Below the pieces are notes generated by a model. The model ran no database searches and was not told where the DNA came from. It saw only the letters and a list, made by a program, of their open reading frames with translations. The translations under genes and the position numbers were made by a program. Positions 43,797 through 56,175 of a stretch of 64,000 nucleotides of DNA are shown here, piece by piece. How positions within the stretch are numbered: the stretch's first letter is position 1; the number at the start of each line of letters is the position of its first letter. The stretch comes from Paramacrobiotus metropolitanus (lineage: Eukaryota; Tardigrada; Eutardigrada; Parachela; Macrobiotidae): the NCBI RefSeq assembly GCF_019649055.1, contig NW_026570298.1:1-64000 (forward strand), given 5' to 3'.

Positions 43797-44179
43797 TAAT
43801 TATTGCCATTATCATTCTTGGAACGACAGTTGACAAGATCCATTTACGGAGACGTTGATCAGCTATTAGAAACTTTTTAGCTTAATTTGAAAACTTTTAT
43901 CCTTTTTATTTTTGATTTTATTCGGTAACAGTCAACCGTAGAACAGTAACAGTTTGGGATTTCGCGGGTAATTCTGGAATACGAAACTTGACAGACTGGC
44001 TAACCTTTTGTCGCGGTTTGACTAATGCCATACCTTTCACTACGTGTTTGAATTAACCGTGTATCTTATATTTAATTATCAAGGTATTTGTTTCTTTGTA
44101 TCGAAACAAAGACAAAATTACCACAGGGAAAAGTCGACAACATTTTATAGAAGTATAACTTTTTAGACATAGCAGATTG

Positions 44180-44470
44180 AAATGGAGATGGCTTGGGAGT
44201 GCAGACCTTTACAATATCCACGGGGTTCCTATCTGAATGGATTTGGGACGCTGGTCATGGCCGCTCATGATCTTTGTCGAGGAGACCGATGCAATGCGAC
44301 ATATAAACATAAACTGTGCACCCAATACGGTAACTTTAATGAAAACACGGTTTAAAATGTTATCGTTAGAAATCTCACAACTTTTTGGGAGAAAAAAAGA
44401 ATAGAGTGGGTGAAACAGCAGAATAAGGGCTCCAATCAAACGCTTATTTCAGTGTTATTGCAAAAAGTAT
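44180..44470. repeat. Dispersed repeat, copy 2 (partner at 3115-3430)
   Basis: Same orientation and block order as 3115-3430 (gagtgcagacctttacaa, tgggacgctgg, aaatctcacaacttttt). Confidence 0.65.
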
Positions 44471-44705
44471 GCACAGATTTACTCCTAATTTCCTAAATCT
44501 GTATGATATAATTACTGCACAATGTACTAGCCGGTCTCAAAATTCAGCACGTAAAGATAGAGCTAGTACATGCTGAGTACTTTGTTAGCGCTTTGAAAGA
44601 TGGCCACTACGGTATAACTGTTGCGATGGAAAACTGTGCACCGCAGTTAGAACACCTCTGTTCACCACCTCCCACAAGGAGATTACGGTTGTTGTGACCC
44701 TTTAT

Positions 44706-45030
44706 ACGAGTATTACTAAACAGTTATCCTGCACCAGCCATGCAAAACCTTTTTAACCGGTAAAATTGTCTACCGTGGCGCACCGTAGTATATAGTATGG
44801 CATAAGCGGTGAATGTATATTTGTCGCTGTTTTCTTTCGTGCTCTTCGTCCGGACCGGCCTGCATACTGAAACTGATTAAAACCTAAATGCTTCTTGATT
44901 GTGGCCTTACGTATGGATGCCGGTTAACTCTGGTTGGACGTGGACAGAACGCGCGCCGCCGACCGTTGCCGTTGTCGCCGTGGAATACGATGCAATGCGA
45001 GTGGCTGACCTTTTGGTAGACTGTGATGGA
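44706..45030. repeat. Dispersed repeat, half 1 (partner at 56176-56490)
   Basis: Shares tatatttgtcgctgttttct, ggttggacgtggac and ccgaccgttgccgttgtcgc with 56176-56490 in the same order. Confidence 0.8.
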
Positions 45031-45099
45031 ACCCCCCCCCCGCTTACGGTGTGCGCTAATGGTTACGGTGTCAATGCGAGAACTATCAAGTAAGTGTGC

Positions 45100-46930
45100 T
45101 CCGTCGCATAGCTTTCCATAACAGTACTGGATAACACGCAGGAATAAGCAGCTTGGGCTCATCGTACACGGCAGCGGTTATGAACATGTACCAAGTGAAC
45201 TGCGGTGACGGATTCACCCAACACCCTTTATCAGCTGGACTTTGGTAATAAGAAACGTCCAGAATGATACCGGGCAGTAATAAGATATGCCCGTAGATCA
45301 TCGTTCCCAAACACACAAACACAGAAACTCGGCGAGGACGGAGGTTTGCCGCGCTTTATAAGACAGCGGCCAAAACAGTGCCCAACCACGATTGATGCTG
45401 ATGAGCAGATGAATATGTACCGTAAGGGCTGCGACAAACATACAGATAATTGCAGTTTAAATGTAAATCGTGCATGCCACGCTCCCAACAGGCCACGAAG
45501 TATACGGTGAAGGGACAAAAATATTTAGAGGATTAGCTATTCCGACGTAGAGAATATTGCTGCATAACAGTGCAAGGATGTACACATCAAAAGGCCGTAG
45601 CTGTTTTCTCTCACGCAGAAGAATGATAAGGACACCACATTTTAAAGAGCAAGGTCACGACTGTCGAACTGCTTAAACCGCGAGATAATGAGGGCTCGCT
45701 CGCAGATCCCGTAGTTAAGGTTGAATTCGATTCGGCTGCTGAAATATTTAGCGAAAGATTATTTGCCATGTTGCCTTACGTAACCTGTGCGGTATACTCC
45801 ACCGTACGGTAATATTGAAAATTCAAACTGAACACACGCTAGCCTAGCGACAAGGAAATTGCTATTGCTAAAAATATAACTTGATTTTGAAACCCTAGTG
45901 TCTGGTTACTGCCGTGATATTTACGAATCGAACTGAATGATTGGGAGATTATCATAAATTTATAGCTGAGACAAATGCAAGTTAACGTCGAGACCCTGTT
46001 TTGATTTATCGAGAAGCATTAAACGCTTGTGGGTGTTCATTGTAAGAATTATTTGTTTGACTGTTGTCACGTATATGAATGGATGTGCAAGATTCCAACT
46101 GATCACTAAATACAATACATGACATGCTCGAATTTCCGGTTCTATTGATCCACGAACGAGGGTGGAGTGCAGGGGGTTTCCTTAAACTGTACAGGGAAAG
46201 ATAATTTCTTTGGAATTCACAATGTGACGGCAAACATCGATGGCAACATTGCCCCGTTGAGGCACATTATATCGAGTCCCAAGGGGTTGGAACGAAATGT
46301 ATGTTATATTTTGTTATTGTAACCAAAAATCCCAAGTAGGTGGCCGCATCACTGGTTTAGTCTGTTTCCGCTATAATTTCCACCTGATTAGTCACTGGAA
46401 CAACCAACATACTTGACATGCAATAGGATCCCGATAACTTCAAGGTCGACCGGCCGACACCGCCATTACATTAGCATATTCAATGATTCACTTAAGTGTT
46501 TACGGTCCCATGCTCGCAGTCCCCATCTTGTGCCTTCTCTAAACAATTCGTCCAATAAATGTAGGTAAATGACAAAAATTACCAGTACGAGTATATCCAG
46601 AAACGTACGATAACTGAAAAATCGTAACTGGAGATAATTGTCGACGTACGAGCAGTCATAACTGGAGGAATCCAGTAGCGTAGTGATCCATTTGGCCCAG
46701 TAAATAATTCGAAATAGCTACGAAAGTTTAAGCAATACTGCATAATAAGTACTCGTAACAAGCACATGTATCATTAGGATACATATGAGTAGCTTTTCGT
46801 TACATTTCAGCAATGGTAACCGCTTTCCGTGACATCGGCACTGTTGCCACTGTACATAGTAAGTTAAGTGACTTGGTAGAATGCGTCTGCTTCTCAGAGA
46901 CGCTTGTGCGGCCGGAACGGCTTAACGGAA
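45100..46930. other. Non-coding stretch, nothing recognised
   Basis: No frame with a recognisable domain and no repeat partner in the window that I can see. Confidence 0.4.
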
Positions 46931-47126
46931 TGCCATCACAGGTCACCCGCCCAGGGGAAACCAGGGAAAACTAGAAATAACATTACAATAGTCCTCGTGC
47001 AGCCTAGATGACAGATTTTGTGACAAAGCGACTGATGATGATTCATGAATGTGTTTTTGCAAACGGTACAGGTACGGCTCGCGGCTGAGTGAACTGGCCG
47101 GTGCTGATGAAAGAATTCGGACGGCA

Positions 47127-48036
47127 CTACACCATACAAAACAACGACATCAGAGCGGTGCGTAAACCCTTCATGGTGCAAATAAAGAGAATGGGATCCA
47201 TGAACATCTGCACATTATACAAAATGGCCAAGCCCGATATCAGCTCGCCGCTGACTTCTGCAAAGTTAGCCACCGTTAATGTCAAAAAAAGCGGTGTCCA
47301 GAAGACACAGATACTCATAGTTAAGATTAAGAACACCACAGTTTGCCGTTTTCGGGTGCTTTCCTCCGTTCGCAGACGCTGAAGCGGACCATTGCCGGCC
47401 GTGACCCTAATGCGCCATTGTAACCGGCACAACACCAGAGGTGCTGTCAAAATAATTGTACTTGCGCTGACAATGTTAACGACAAAGATCAGCAGCTCCC
47501 ACACATGCAGAAACGGTGATTCTTCCGCATTGGGATCACAATTGTCATAAACATAATAAACGGCTTTCGTCACTACAATCGGCAATGTCAGGGCGTGCGC
47601 CACTGCCCACACAGCTGCACAAACGCACAGCGAAGCCTTCATGCTCTGGGCAGCTCGGTATAACAGTGGCGCATATAACGCGCAGATGCGGTTGAAGGCA
47701 ATGGATAAATGGGATAATATCGGGATGCAAGCCAACGTCCAGATACCGTAGGTGTACCAAATGCACCAACTGGGCCCCAGCCACCATGCCGGGTACAGCC
47801 CGGCCACTATGTCGAGCAGGGCCCCGGACAAGATGTACAGGATGTTACCCAAGAGAATATTGACAAGATACAGGTTGAAGGAGATCAGCAGTTCTCTGCG
47901 GATAAGAAAGACCAAAAACACCAGACTGTTTGCATATCAGGGCGGCAATGGCAACGGCGCTGGACGCCATGCTGCGGGCATCAAACGCTGCTTTTACTGT
48001 GGCATTGGTGGTGGTTGTGTTCGAAACGGCGGCCAT
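47127..48036 (-). pseudogene. Rhodopsin-like (class A) G protein-coupled receptor, one frameshift
   Basis: The ATG at 48036 opens an extracellular N-terminus with N-glycosylation sites (NTTTTNAT) and the first half of TM1. A one-base shift near 47935 precedes the remaining 264 codons: the rest of TM1, TM2 (LYLVNILLGNILYILSGALL), TM3 with the extracellular Cys (WCIWYTYGIWTLACI), NRICALYAP at the E/DRY position, TM4, a Cys in extracellular loop 2 (NCDPNAEE), TM5, TM6 (CVFWTPLFLTL) and TM7 with DPILF in place of NPxxY. An orphan peptide-type receptor at the plasma membrane is likely. The Asp-to-Asn change in the DRY position would be unusual in most receptors. Confidence 0.85.
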
Positions 48037-48059
48037 TACAACTGGATTGCTTCCAGTTT

Positions 48060-49400
48060 TGTCCTATTATGTATGCGATAAGCGCTATTCTTGATATATG
48101 TTCGCAGCGGCAAATCGCTGTTCCATCATATCCCGCCAAAAATTCCGCTGCAGTGACGGCGATTTGGGAAACAGTAAACACCGCATGGAACAAGGCTAAC
48201 AGATGCCTGATCCGCGAGTGGCGATTAATAAATTATTTTGATCTTAACACAAAACAAAATCCGATTAATATAATTGTTGTGTTGCTGTTCCCACTACAGT
48301 TACTGATGACACATGCATGCACAAAGTTTGGCTGCGCGGCGGTTTCACCTCACTCTGCAGAATAAAAAGCGTAAGAACTGCTTGACGCTTGGAAGCACCA
48401 GCTGCAACGGAAGTGAAATCCGCCTGCATCCAATATCCTGTGTGATGTATCCAATATCTTATACTTAACCAAGCAGAAGTGTATCCAGCATGTCCAACCA
48501 TCCTGCATGCAACATTAGTAAGATTACTTCCACGCCCTCATCAGCAATTTATTCCAAGAAATTCTTCTTCTTTCTTTTCCTCTCCCCTTTGCAGTATCGC
48601 AATTCTGCAGTTTTATTTCCTGTCATTCATATGACATCCTTGCATAGTACTGATAATTCCACAGCTAAACTGAAATACTGCTTTGACTGATGATACGCAC
48701 AAATGAATTTACCGCTACTTCGCTAATAAGCATTACGAGGGATATTCGTATGGTCGTTTAAGAGAAACACTGTGATAAGTGAATGAGCGATGGTCGTTTA
48801 AGTGAGACAAGCGAAATATTATTTTTCACATACCGATTTTCTTTTGGATTGTTTTATTTTTCCTCACCCGAGTAAACAGGATGTACACTTTACATAGTAC
48901 TTGAAATTTTTTAAAAAGCTTGAACCGTTTTCTTCCAAACAAGTTGTAAAGAAATCAGTACAGGATCACACCAAATCGATTGGTGCAAGATAACAATCGT
49001 GCTACTGCGAATGCAATTGAAGTCCGAAAAATACCGTAATAATTTCTCCTACGCATTCAAAAAATGGCATTTAAACAATAATTTTGGTTTTAACATTACA
49101 GCTGTCCTAAAGGACTGCAGGTAATACAGCAAAGGGACCTAATTCCCAAAGTCCAGAAGCTTAGTAGCTATTATGGCTTACCAATCGCATATTTGCATAC
49201 ATATGTTGCGCAGGTAGTCAGTTATCATCCCTGTCATCCAAAACCCACGGCACAATGAATTTCCATCCATTCCCGGAACTCCTCCGAGTCGACGAGCATT
49301 CCCCAGACATATGTTGGGAAAGTAACCCACCTGGGATGAACAAAACGATTATTCTGCCCATTCAGTTAGTGGCTGTTATTACGGACTTACGGTATCTTAC
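48060..49400. other. Non-coding stretch, nothing recognised
   Basis: It lies between the two minus-strand receptor pieces. I find no further receptor exon in it on either strand. Confidence 0.45.
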
Positions 49401-49406
49401 ACTTAC

Positions 49407-49710
49407 AGCGCTATCAAGGCGGCGACATTGATAGCCGTCATGTACAGTGGTGCTGGTACGCTTTTTGACTAACTTCAACACGGCAATGTTTACGGTGTTG
49501 CCAAGGGTACAGTAAACCAGAAGGAATGGATATGCGAATCTCCTTTTGGAGTCGATCGCATAATGCGATCGACTCGAAAAGGTCCAATCTGCTGGCATCG
49601 GGATCGCTTGAAGCAATACTGTAGTATACCATCTGGTCAGTGCAATTACTCGCCAGTGATTCGTTGGCGATACAGCCATCGGGAATGTAATAATCCGATG
49701 TATTATTCAT
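49407..49710 (-). pseudogene. First exon of a second GPCR, frameshifted
   Basis: The ATG at 49710 gives a long extracellular N-terminus with N-x-S/T sites (MNNTSDYYIPDGCIANESLA) and Cys residues. A frame change near 49540 leads to RFAYPFLLVYCTLGNTVNIA, a TM1 with the conserved GN pair, and another near 49440 leads into the start of TM2 (TAINVAALIAL). A GTAAGT donor follows (49406 down). The later exons are not found toward 48100, so it is a remnant. FMRFamide-receptor-like is a guess from the TM1 pattern. Confidence 0.6.
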
Positions 49711-49852
49711 GGTGATATTGGTAGATGACCTTTGCCCTTAAAATTGCACTAGTTCTGGCAATGACCGCTTAGAACGCACAAAAGGAAATGGCTGTACAGC
49801 AATTAGCATAAGGTACCTAATCTTTTATTCGATGCAAGTTTGTACTTTGGAT

Positions 49853-50605
49853 GATGCTGACCAGTAAAGTTCAAATCAGCGCATATTGACCAAAATATGA
49901 GACTTATGCCACCTTGTAATATAAAATCTGCAGTATTTGGATAAATTTTTTTGTTTTCCGGTAAGTATTGCTAATTTTGTGTAATAATCATCTAAACCAA
50001 GTATGGGAAAGCGTTCCGTGACGTCTACGCGCGCAGATCAAAGATGCCGCCCATCGCGCACCTGAGATACCGATCTTCACTCTGATCTTGAGCGCTGGCC
50101 TGCCTGTACGGCAGCTGCGTTAGCGATAAAAGAATAATTTTTATTCGCTCTAATTTTCGTTTACACAGGGCGTCGACACATAAATAATATTTTCATAAGT
50201 TTTTAAGTTTAGAAATTTTCGAATTGCAGTTACGCTGGTTTTACGAACCAGAATCAAAATTATGCCGTTCAGTGCTCAGAACATACAGCTGACTTCACTT
50301 CAGCTCGCACTGAATCCGCGGATATGATCTGCCAACAGATAACCATGCGATGCAGCATATCCGCGATCAGCATTAGAGATGATCCTTATCACAGGTGCGC
50401 GATGGGCGGCATATTTGATGTACGCGCGTAGACGTCACCGAACGTTCTCCCATACTTACTTTCGATGATTATTACACAAAATTAGTAATACTTACCGGAA
50501 AATAAAAAATTTATCCAAATACTACAGATTTTATACTACAAGGTGGTATAAGTCTCATATTTTGGTCAATATGCGCTGTTTTGAACTTTACTGGTGAGCA
50601 CTGCT
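49853..50605. mobile_element. Foldback/MITE element, about 230-base inverted arms
   Basis: The left arm begins gctgaccagtaaagttcaaa and the right arm ends ttgaactttactggtgagca. They stay alignable through atgagacttatgccaccttg, ggataaattt, cggtaagtattgctaatttt, acgtctacgcgcg and gccgcccatcgcgcac. Non-coding interior. Confidence 0.88.
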
Positions 50606-50617
50606 GTAAGGTGTACA

Positions 50618-51072
50618 CATAGCAATTGGTGGAGTCATATCCGTTTACGCAAAGCAAACTTCGGTTTCTGAGCGAGCCGTTGCCACATCGAAATGAATCA
50701 CGAAGTCTGTCCGGAAGTTCGACACTTCAAGCCTTGTTGCTTCCGTGAGCCAGATTGTGGTAAAAAGCTGTTGGTAAAAGCGGCACAGGAACCTGCCAGT
50801 ACGCTGAGCCATGAAAAAGTGACTTTCCTCTTTTGAGTGGGTTTCCTGTTTCCTTATGACACAACGCAAATCCGCACGTGCAGATAGCCCCTGCACCGGT
50901 TCTACGGTATACATCGTGCGTTAACCAATAGAGGTAAAAAAAGCTCAACGTAAGAAACAGCAGCCTCGACACATATACAGAAAGAAAGCGCTTGAGATTG
51001 ACGGCAGCTTACTAACCAAAAGCGTTAAAGGGAGATTGCAGAGGAAGTTTAAAAAGTATGTAGATAATCTCC
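50618..51072. repeat. Dispersed repeat, half 2 (partner at 56598-57069)
   Basis: Shares ggtggagtc-tatccg, gtctgtccggaagttcg, cacttcaagccttgt, gttggtaaaagcgg and cgcttgagattg with 56598-57069. The minus-strand open frames in both copies are similar only because the DNA is. Confidence 0.8.
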
Positions 51073-51079
51073 CGGATAT

Positions 51080-51830
51080 TGGCGGGTCATAAAGGGATTC
51101 GTCTGCATAAATAAAAGGCGCCGGTGACGCTTTAAATGCATGGACTATTAATTCGTCTTGGCAGTGGATAACCTCTTAATTAGTTTGTGTATTCTGCTGA
51201 GTTATTAACCGCAGATATGTATGTGACAAGTTGAATCTGGTCGGTAACACGTTTAATACTGACCTGCCACCGAGTGCGGACAAAGCAACTGAATATCGAC
51301 AACCTAACAAGATTGTTGTAAGAAAACCTTAAAAAACCTAAGAAATCTTTAAAGGAAACTTTAACAACATGTGATATTCAAGACTTCATCTGGAATATAA
51401 AAAGGACACTAACTCAATACCCATGCCATTAATTCATTAATTGTGGACTGTTACCCACACGATTAATTATTCATTTTTGAAGCGGTACACCTGAACACCC
51501 ATGAACTGGTACATATTACGCAATTTATTTGATTTTACATGCGGCCGGGATAATACTTTAGCGGTAACCAAAGTTAAACAAGTAATACGAATTATCATTC
51601 CTACTCCAGGCCACAAGTGCCATCTAAGACCACGTTTCATGCGTCACTTTTCTTTGTTACGACTTAAAAGCAGCAAATACTTCGTGCGTTCAGCATATAC
51701 AATGCACTGAATGCAGCCACTGAAACCCATTACGGACAGCAAGGATTATTTCTTATGATAAATTAGAAAATAACTGAAGAACTGTTACTCTAGGTGTCCA
51801 ACTTTCCACCATGTTAGCAGGAATCATTTA
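51080..51830. other. Non-coding stretch, nothing recognised
   Basis: AT-rich; no coding or structural signal that I can support. Confidence 0.4.
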
Positions 51831-52246
51831 CCGTCATCACTCGTCAACTTGGAAATAATCCACCCCATCATACCACCTCCAACCTCCCGAAACAATGTCT
51901 TTCAAAGCTCGCAGCGTGAGCGCGGTTAGCCTGGACAAATCTACATCTTGGGTATTCTCCACGGTCCACTCGCGGTCGCGATACTGCGTCGTTGATCGCG
52001 GATCAGAACTTTGCCAGTCATTCAGACACTGCACAAAATCAATATCCAATTTTCAGGACCTGATCACTTATTCCCATTAAAATTTATTACCAAGGAGCCT
52101 AGGTGACAATTTTGTATCTCAGCTCTCAGGATAAACTGTCCCGTGAGTGGCACAACTCAAACTAATACAGTGGAATTTCGGCGAGGGTAAATTAAAAACT
52201 GATTAAGAAGGTACAACAACTGCCGGTTTTTGAGTCCTTTACCATG

Positions 52247-52516
52247 TACCGTAATTATTGAACTGGAAGCCCCCCGTAATTAGAGCCCACTCTTAAGGTC
52301 GTTTGAAAGTTATAAGCCCCCCCCCCCCCGAAATAGAGGCCCATGGGCTTAATTAAATACCGTAGAGCTCATATTAAAAAATACCAAAAAGCTGGTTTGA
52401 AAAATTGAAGCCCCCCCCCCCGCCCTAAATACAAGCGCATTCCCGTAATTGGAGCCCACCCCGTGGGTCATTTGAAATATTTGTAGCCCTGGGCTTCTAA
52501 TTCGATAATTACGGTA
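52247..52516. mobile_element. MITE, copy 2, in intron 2 of copy 3
   Basis: TACCGTAATTATTGAA at the left and TCGATAATTACGGTA at the right are inverted repeats. The interior matches 40001-40279 (gcccccccgtaattagagcc, ttgaagccccc, cccgtaattggagcccacc). Confidence 0.85.
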
Positions 52517-53644
52517 ATCCTTGACCATTTAACCCGAAAGAAGCCACACTTCTTTAATGTTCAAAGTTTAACGCAGTGTACCAGGCTGCCAGCATTTGGG
52601 TCTATTCTTCCTCTTGTCAATATACATTGACACTAGGTAGGTGAAATACCTTAATTTTATTAACAACAATCTCTACTGCCGATTCCGTACGCAATGTTCG
52701 CAACTTCCCACCTTCACCTTATCTTTACCTTAGCCACCACTCTGCGCAGTCCTTTCGGCCCGGTGTGAATCCGCTCGGCCAATGTCTTGACGTTCACTTC
52801 ATCGCGCGGCAGACGGGTCTCATAGAGATCCCACAACTGCGACTCAACATCCGGCGCATCCAGTTGGACCGCAGCCTGCGGAATATCTCCGTGTATCTGG
52901 TCGCTGCAACTGAACTCACTCTGATACAACCGCAGTTCAGCACACACCGGTGCCAAGCTGTGGAGTGCCACCGCCAGACGCCGGATACCCTTGTGGACGC
53001 TGCCATCCCACACAATCATCGGGCCGTCTACGGCGTCTTCCTTTAAGAACAGGCCATCATAGACGGCTTCCACATGGTGGAAGATGAGCTGTTTAATGCG
53101 AATATTCCGCATCCGCAGCATCCAGCCAATGTTCGGTAAGACGCATTCGACGTTGGCGCGGGGCATGTGCTGGACGATCAGATGCTGCGTTGATTTATTA
53201 ATGCACCTGAACATACCACCAATGACGCCGTACACCTCCGCGCCATTCTCTGGATCCTTGGGAAAGAAGGGGTTGGCCGCGAAGGACACCCGAACGGTTT
53301 TGCCGCTATCCGCATCGGTCAAGACGGAATTCCACAGTGGGCACACGCGACGCAGTTTCCAACGGCTGACGCTGTCCAGTGACTGGAAGATCTCGCGCAG
53401 AAGATGGGCCTCCGTGGGAATTGCCCCTCCCGTCTCCGTGTATACGGCTTCCGCGGAGTGTCGGCGTTTCCGCGTCGCTGTTGAGGGCAGCGTGTCAGAG
53501 TCGTCCTGTTGGTCATCCTCCCGGGTCTGCGACTGGGCAGTGACCTTCAAGACCGCCTCGTACGCCTTTTTCTACAAAAAAAATGAGAAAAACAATTAGA
53601 AAATGATCGCATGTGAAAAGATGTATGTATTACGTGGTCAGACT

Positions 53645-54462
53645 ACAGAAAGTTCTAGAGCCCTGCGTGAGCGCTGAGCCTCGGCTCATTTGGCTCGCTA
53701 ATAGCGAGCGCTCGCGAGTCAAATGGGCCGCCGCTCGCGAGCCGAATCAGCGAAATATTATCTTTACTACCAGTTTGTCCACGGGCCGAGCAGAGTTGTT
53801 GGTCATCGACCAACGAGTGAGCCGAACGAGCGGCGCTCAAGGAGCTCGAGCGAGCTGAGCAATACATTTCGTGTTGTCCCTGAAAAACTGCGCTGCGCGG
53901 CACATGCTGGTGACGCTACCAGTCACTCTGGAGCATCGGTCAGTATATACCCAATCGAAAAGCGCGGGCTTGAACAATCTCGTCGAAAAAAACCTATCGT
54001 TTTCGCGCCATCTCATTACGCCATTGCCCGTTGGTCTGCATCGAGCTGCCTCTGCTGGGTTTGTTTCCATACAAATAAAATAATACCACGGGCTTTGCCA
54101 GTTTGGACTTTAGAGTCTCTTATCGAAAACCATAAAATGGGGTGCATTCAGGATATAACTGACAATACTTCAATTATACTTGCAATGTCCACATGACAAA
54201 ATACTAGTACATGCGCTGATAGAAAATACCTTTAGTTGAGTGAAAATTTAAACACTGAAAATGCAATAATTTTTTATTAATTTGCTTGTGAGTTAACTGA
54301 GCAGAAAAAATGATCTGCTTTACGAGCCGAGCGATCTGAGCAGTGCAACATGCCGAAACGAGCTGAACAAGCGAGACAGCACGAGCGAGCTGAGGAAAAA
54401 TTGGCGAAATCAAACTACCATGAGCAAGCATTTACCGCTCACGCAGGACTCTAGAAACTACC
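53645..54462. mobile_element. Inverted-repeat element in intron 1 of copy 3
   Basis: The left end ttctagagccctgcgtgagc and the right end gctcacgcaggactctagaa are complementary with one or two mismatches. Both arms continue with gagcgagccgaacgagc-type words. About 818 bases, no recognisable protein. Confidence 0.8.
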
Positions 54463-55202
54463 TAAATGATTATTTGATTTACGTACGTATTATGCTGTTT
54501 GGTATAAATTACCGGCACGCACCACGTTGTTTTCCTTTAAAGGATGATCAGGACGTCGCTGAAGATACTTGAACATCTGACTGTGAACAGACACAATACA
54601 CACGTAGTTCTTCCTCTCGATTTCCTTACGAAAGCGATCAGCGATCGCGGATGTGACGGTTAACCAATAATCCTTCGGCAAACGACACTCTCTCTCTATG
54701 AAGAAGTTTGGCCTGCGCGTTTGTCTGTCCAGATGTTTCTGGGACGGCGGGAAACGCACCTGGTGTGCGGGGAACAATTCCCCTTGCTGCCCGCCATCCT
54801 GCTCGACTTGGACTACGAATAAGCCGCTGTCTTCGGGTGACGAAAATATGGGCTTACGGGCAAGTCGACCCGGATACCACATCCATGGACCGCCCGGATG
54901 AGCGCGCCACAGCACCTGCACGCTGGCGTTCTCCGTCACGGCGGGACTACGCCGCAGTTCTTCGTGCCAATCTCGGTACGGCCGCGAATGCGGGGCGAAT
55001 GATGCGTGGAAGATTTTATCGTGGCGGACTAACTGCGCTCGCTGTCCGCTGCAGTGGAAATCCACGATCAGACCGCTCTCCGCCACGTCGAGTGGTCGAC
55101 CACTTCGCCGTGCTGGAACTGTCCGCTCTCCGTCAGCACATCCACCGAATTCCACTGGTACACAAGATCAGAGGCAAAGGATTTTTCTCCATAAAGATGC
55201 AT

Positions 55203-55530
55203 TATCAACTACTCAATATATCAAGCTACTGGTTGTGTACAGCCATCTTACAGAAAAAAACAAAGATCGCGGTTGACGAAGGCGAAGGAACCCAGAATTA
55301 AACTTACGATACTGTAGAAAAGAATAGCCCAACATGATAAAACTGCAAACTTCTTTGGCTAACTGCTCTGCCGTGCTCAAACACACTCGTACTGTCCCAT
55401 GTACACCCCATTACGCTCGGTCACCGTCAGAGGGTGGTTGGGCATTGCGCAGACTTGCCATCTGTTGCAAGGAGCGTTGCAGTCACGTCGGCGGCACGTT
55501 GCCATCATTAATATCACATTTGTTCGTTAC
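55203..55530 (-). promoter_or_regulatory. 5' flank of copy 3, conserved with copy 1
   Basis: Matches 1930-2300 in order (gacgaaggcgaagg, gtgctcaaacacac, gtcacgtcggcg). It probably holds the promoter of the family. Confidence 0.45.
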
Positions 55531-55539
55531 ATAGTGCTG

Positions 55540-56170
55540 ACTTTTTCAAAGGCGCTGAGAAAACCGTCAGAATCAAAGTTCTTACTCCATAAGGCCTACT
55601 CTAGGGTCTAGGAACGTTATGGTTGTACACGGACCACGGTGTTGGCCGGTTTAGTTGGGACGTTTGGCTGTTTTCTCAAGCCCTTGTGGCTGCAATTTTG
55701 TTAGTATTTAATTTAATAATGATTTCAAGTTGAAGTTGGTACTGAGGCAACGAGAAAAGAATAACCTTCACGGTCAAAAGAAACGAAAAGCTTCGATGAT
55801 GCCACGCCTGCCCATATGTGTGCTGCAAGCCTGCAATCGACAAGATGCATTAACGAACTTAACCTGCAAGACTTGTGTGGAGAAAAACTGCATTTTAATA
55901 ATTAAACTGCATTTGCTCCGTTTTAAACTGCATTTGTTCCGTTTCAGATTACTTCCAGTGTTTATCCTGTTGATGAGATAATTCGATCTAACTTGGTAGA
56001 GGAGTGAAAATCTCTGAAAATAGAACACACAATGAGAAGCTCATAGAGCTGCAGCGTAGGAACACATAAGTACCCTTGCGGCTACCAGCTGGCAATGGCA
56101 TCAATCCTTTTCCTGGCAGAAAATAATGCGCACGACCATGTTTCCCACCATTACTTTGTTTCAAATTTAC
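55540..56170. other. Non-coding stretch with a short direct repeat
   Basis: The 20-base aaactgcatttgctccgttt recurs at once as aaactgcatttgttccgttt (about 55903-55942). Otherwise nothing recognised. Confidence 0.5.
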
Positions 56171-56175
56171 TTGTT

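Larger units (their letters stand above)
51837..55202 (-). pseudogene. Copy 3 of the Tudor/Agenet-like + F-box-like gene, three exons, 8-base insertion
   Basis: Exon A is 55202-54523, exon B 53571-52729 and exon C 52028-51837. Junctions are GTGCGT...tttgtag and GTAAAG...gtgcag, all phase 0. Exon A has the QWNSVDVLTESGQFQHGEV block and the WMWYPGRL module; exon B has a charged linker (DDQQDDSDTLPSTATRKRRH), an F-box-like HLLREIFQSLDSVSRWKLRR, CPLWNSVL and a 200-residue conserved region; exon C has DPRSTTQYRDREWTVENTQD. Exon A is eight bases longer than in copy 1, from an insertion near 55090 (cactcgac type) that shifts the frame; otherwise the gene is open and would give about 570 residues. 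F-box proteins recruit SCF ubiquitin ligases; whether this degenerate F-box does so is unknown. This is the only copy with all three exons. Confidence 0.72.

Noticed and set aside
50645-50914. Conserved protein shared with 56614-57012
   Set aside because: The similarity is at DNA level across a dispersed repeat and frames differ in integrity; no codon-like pattern of change.
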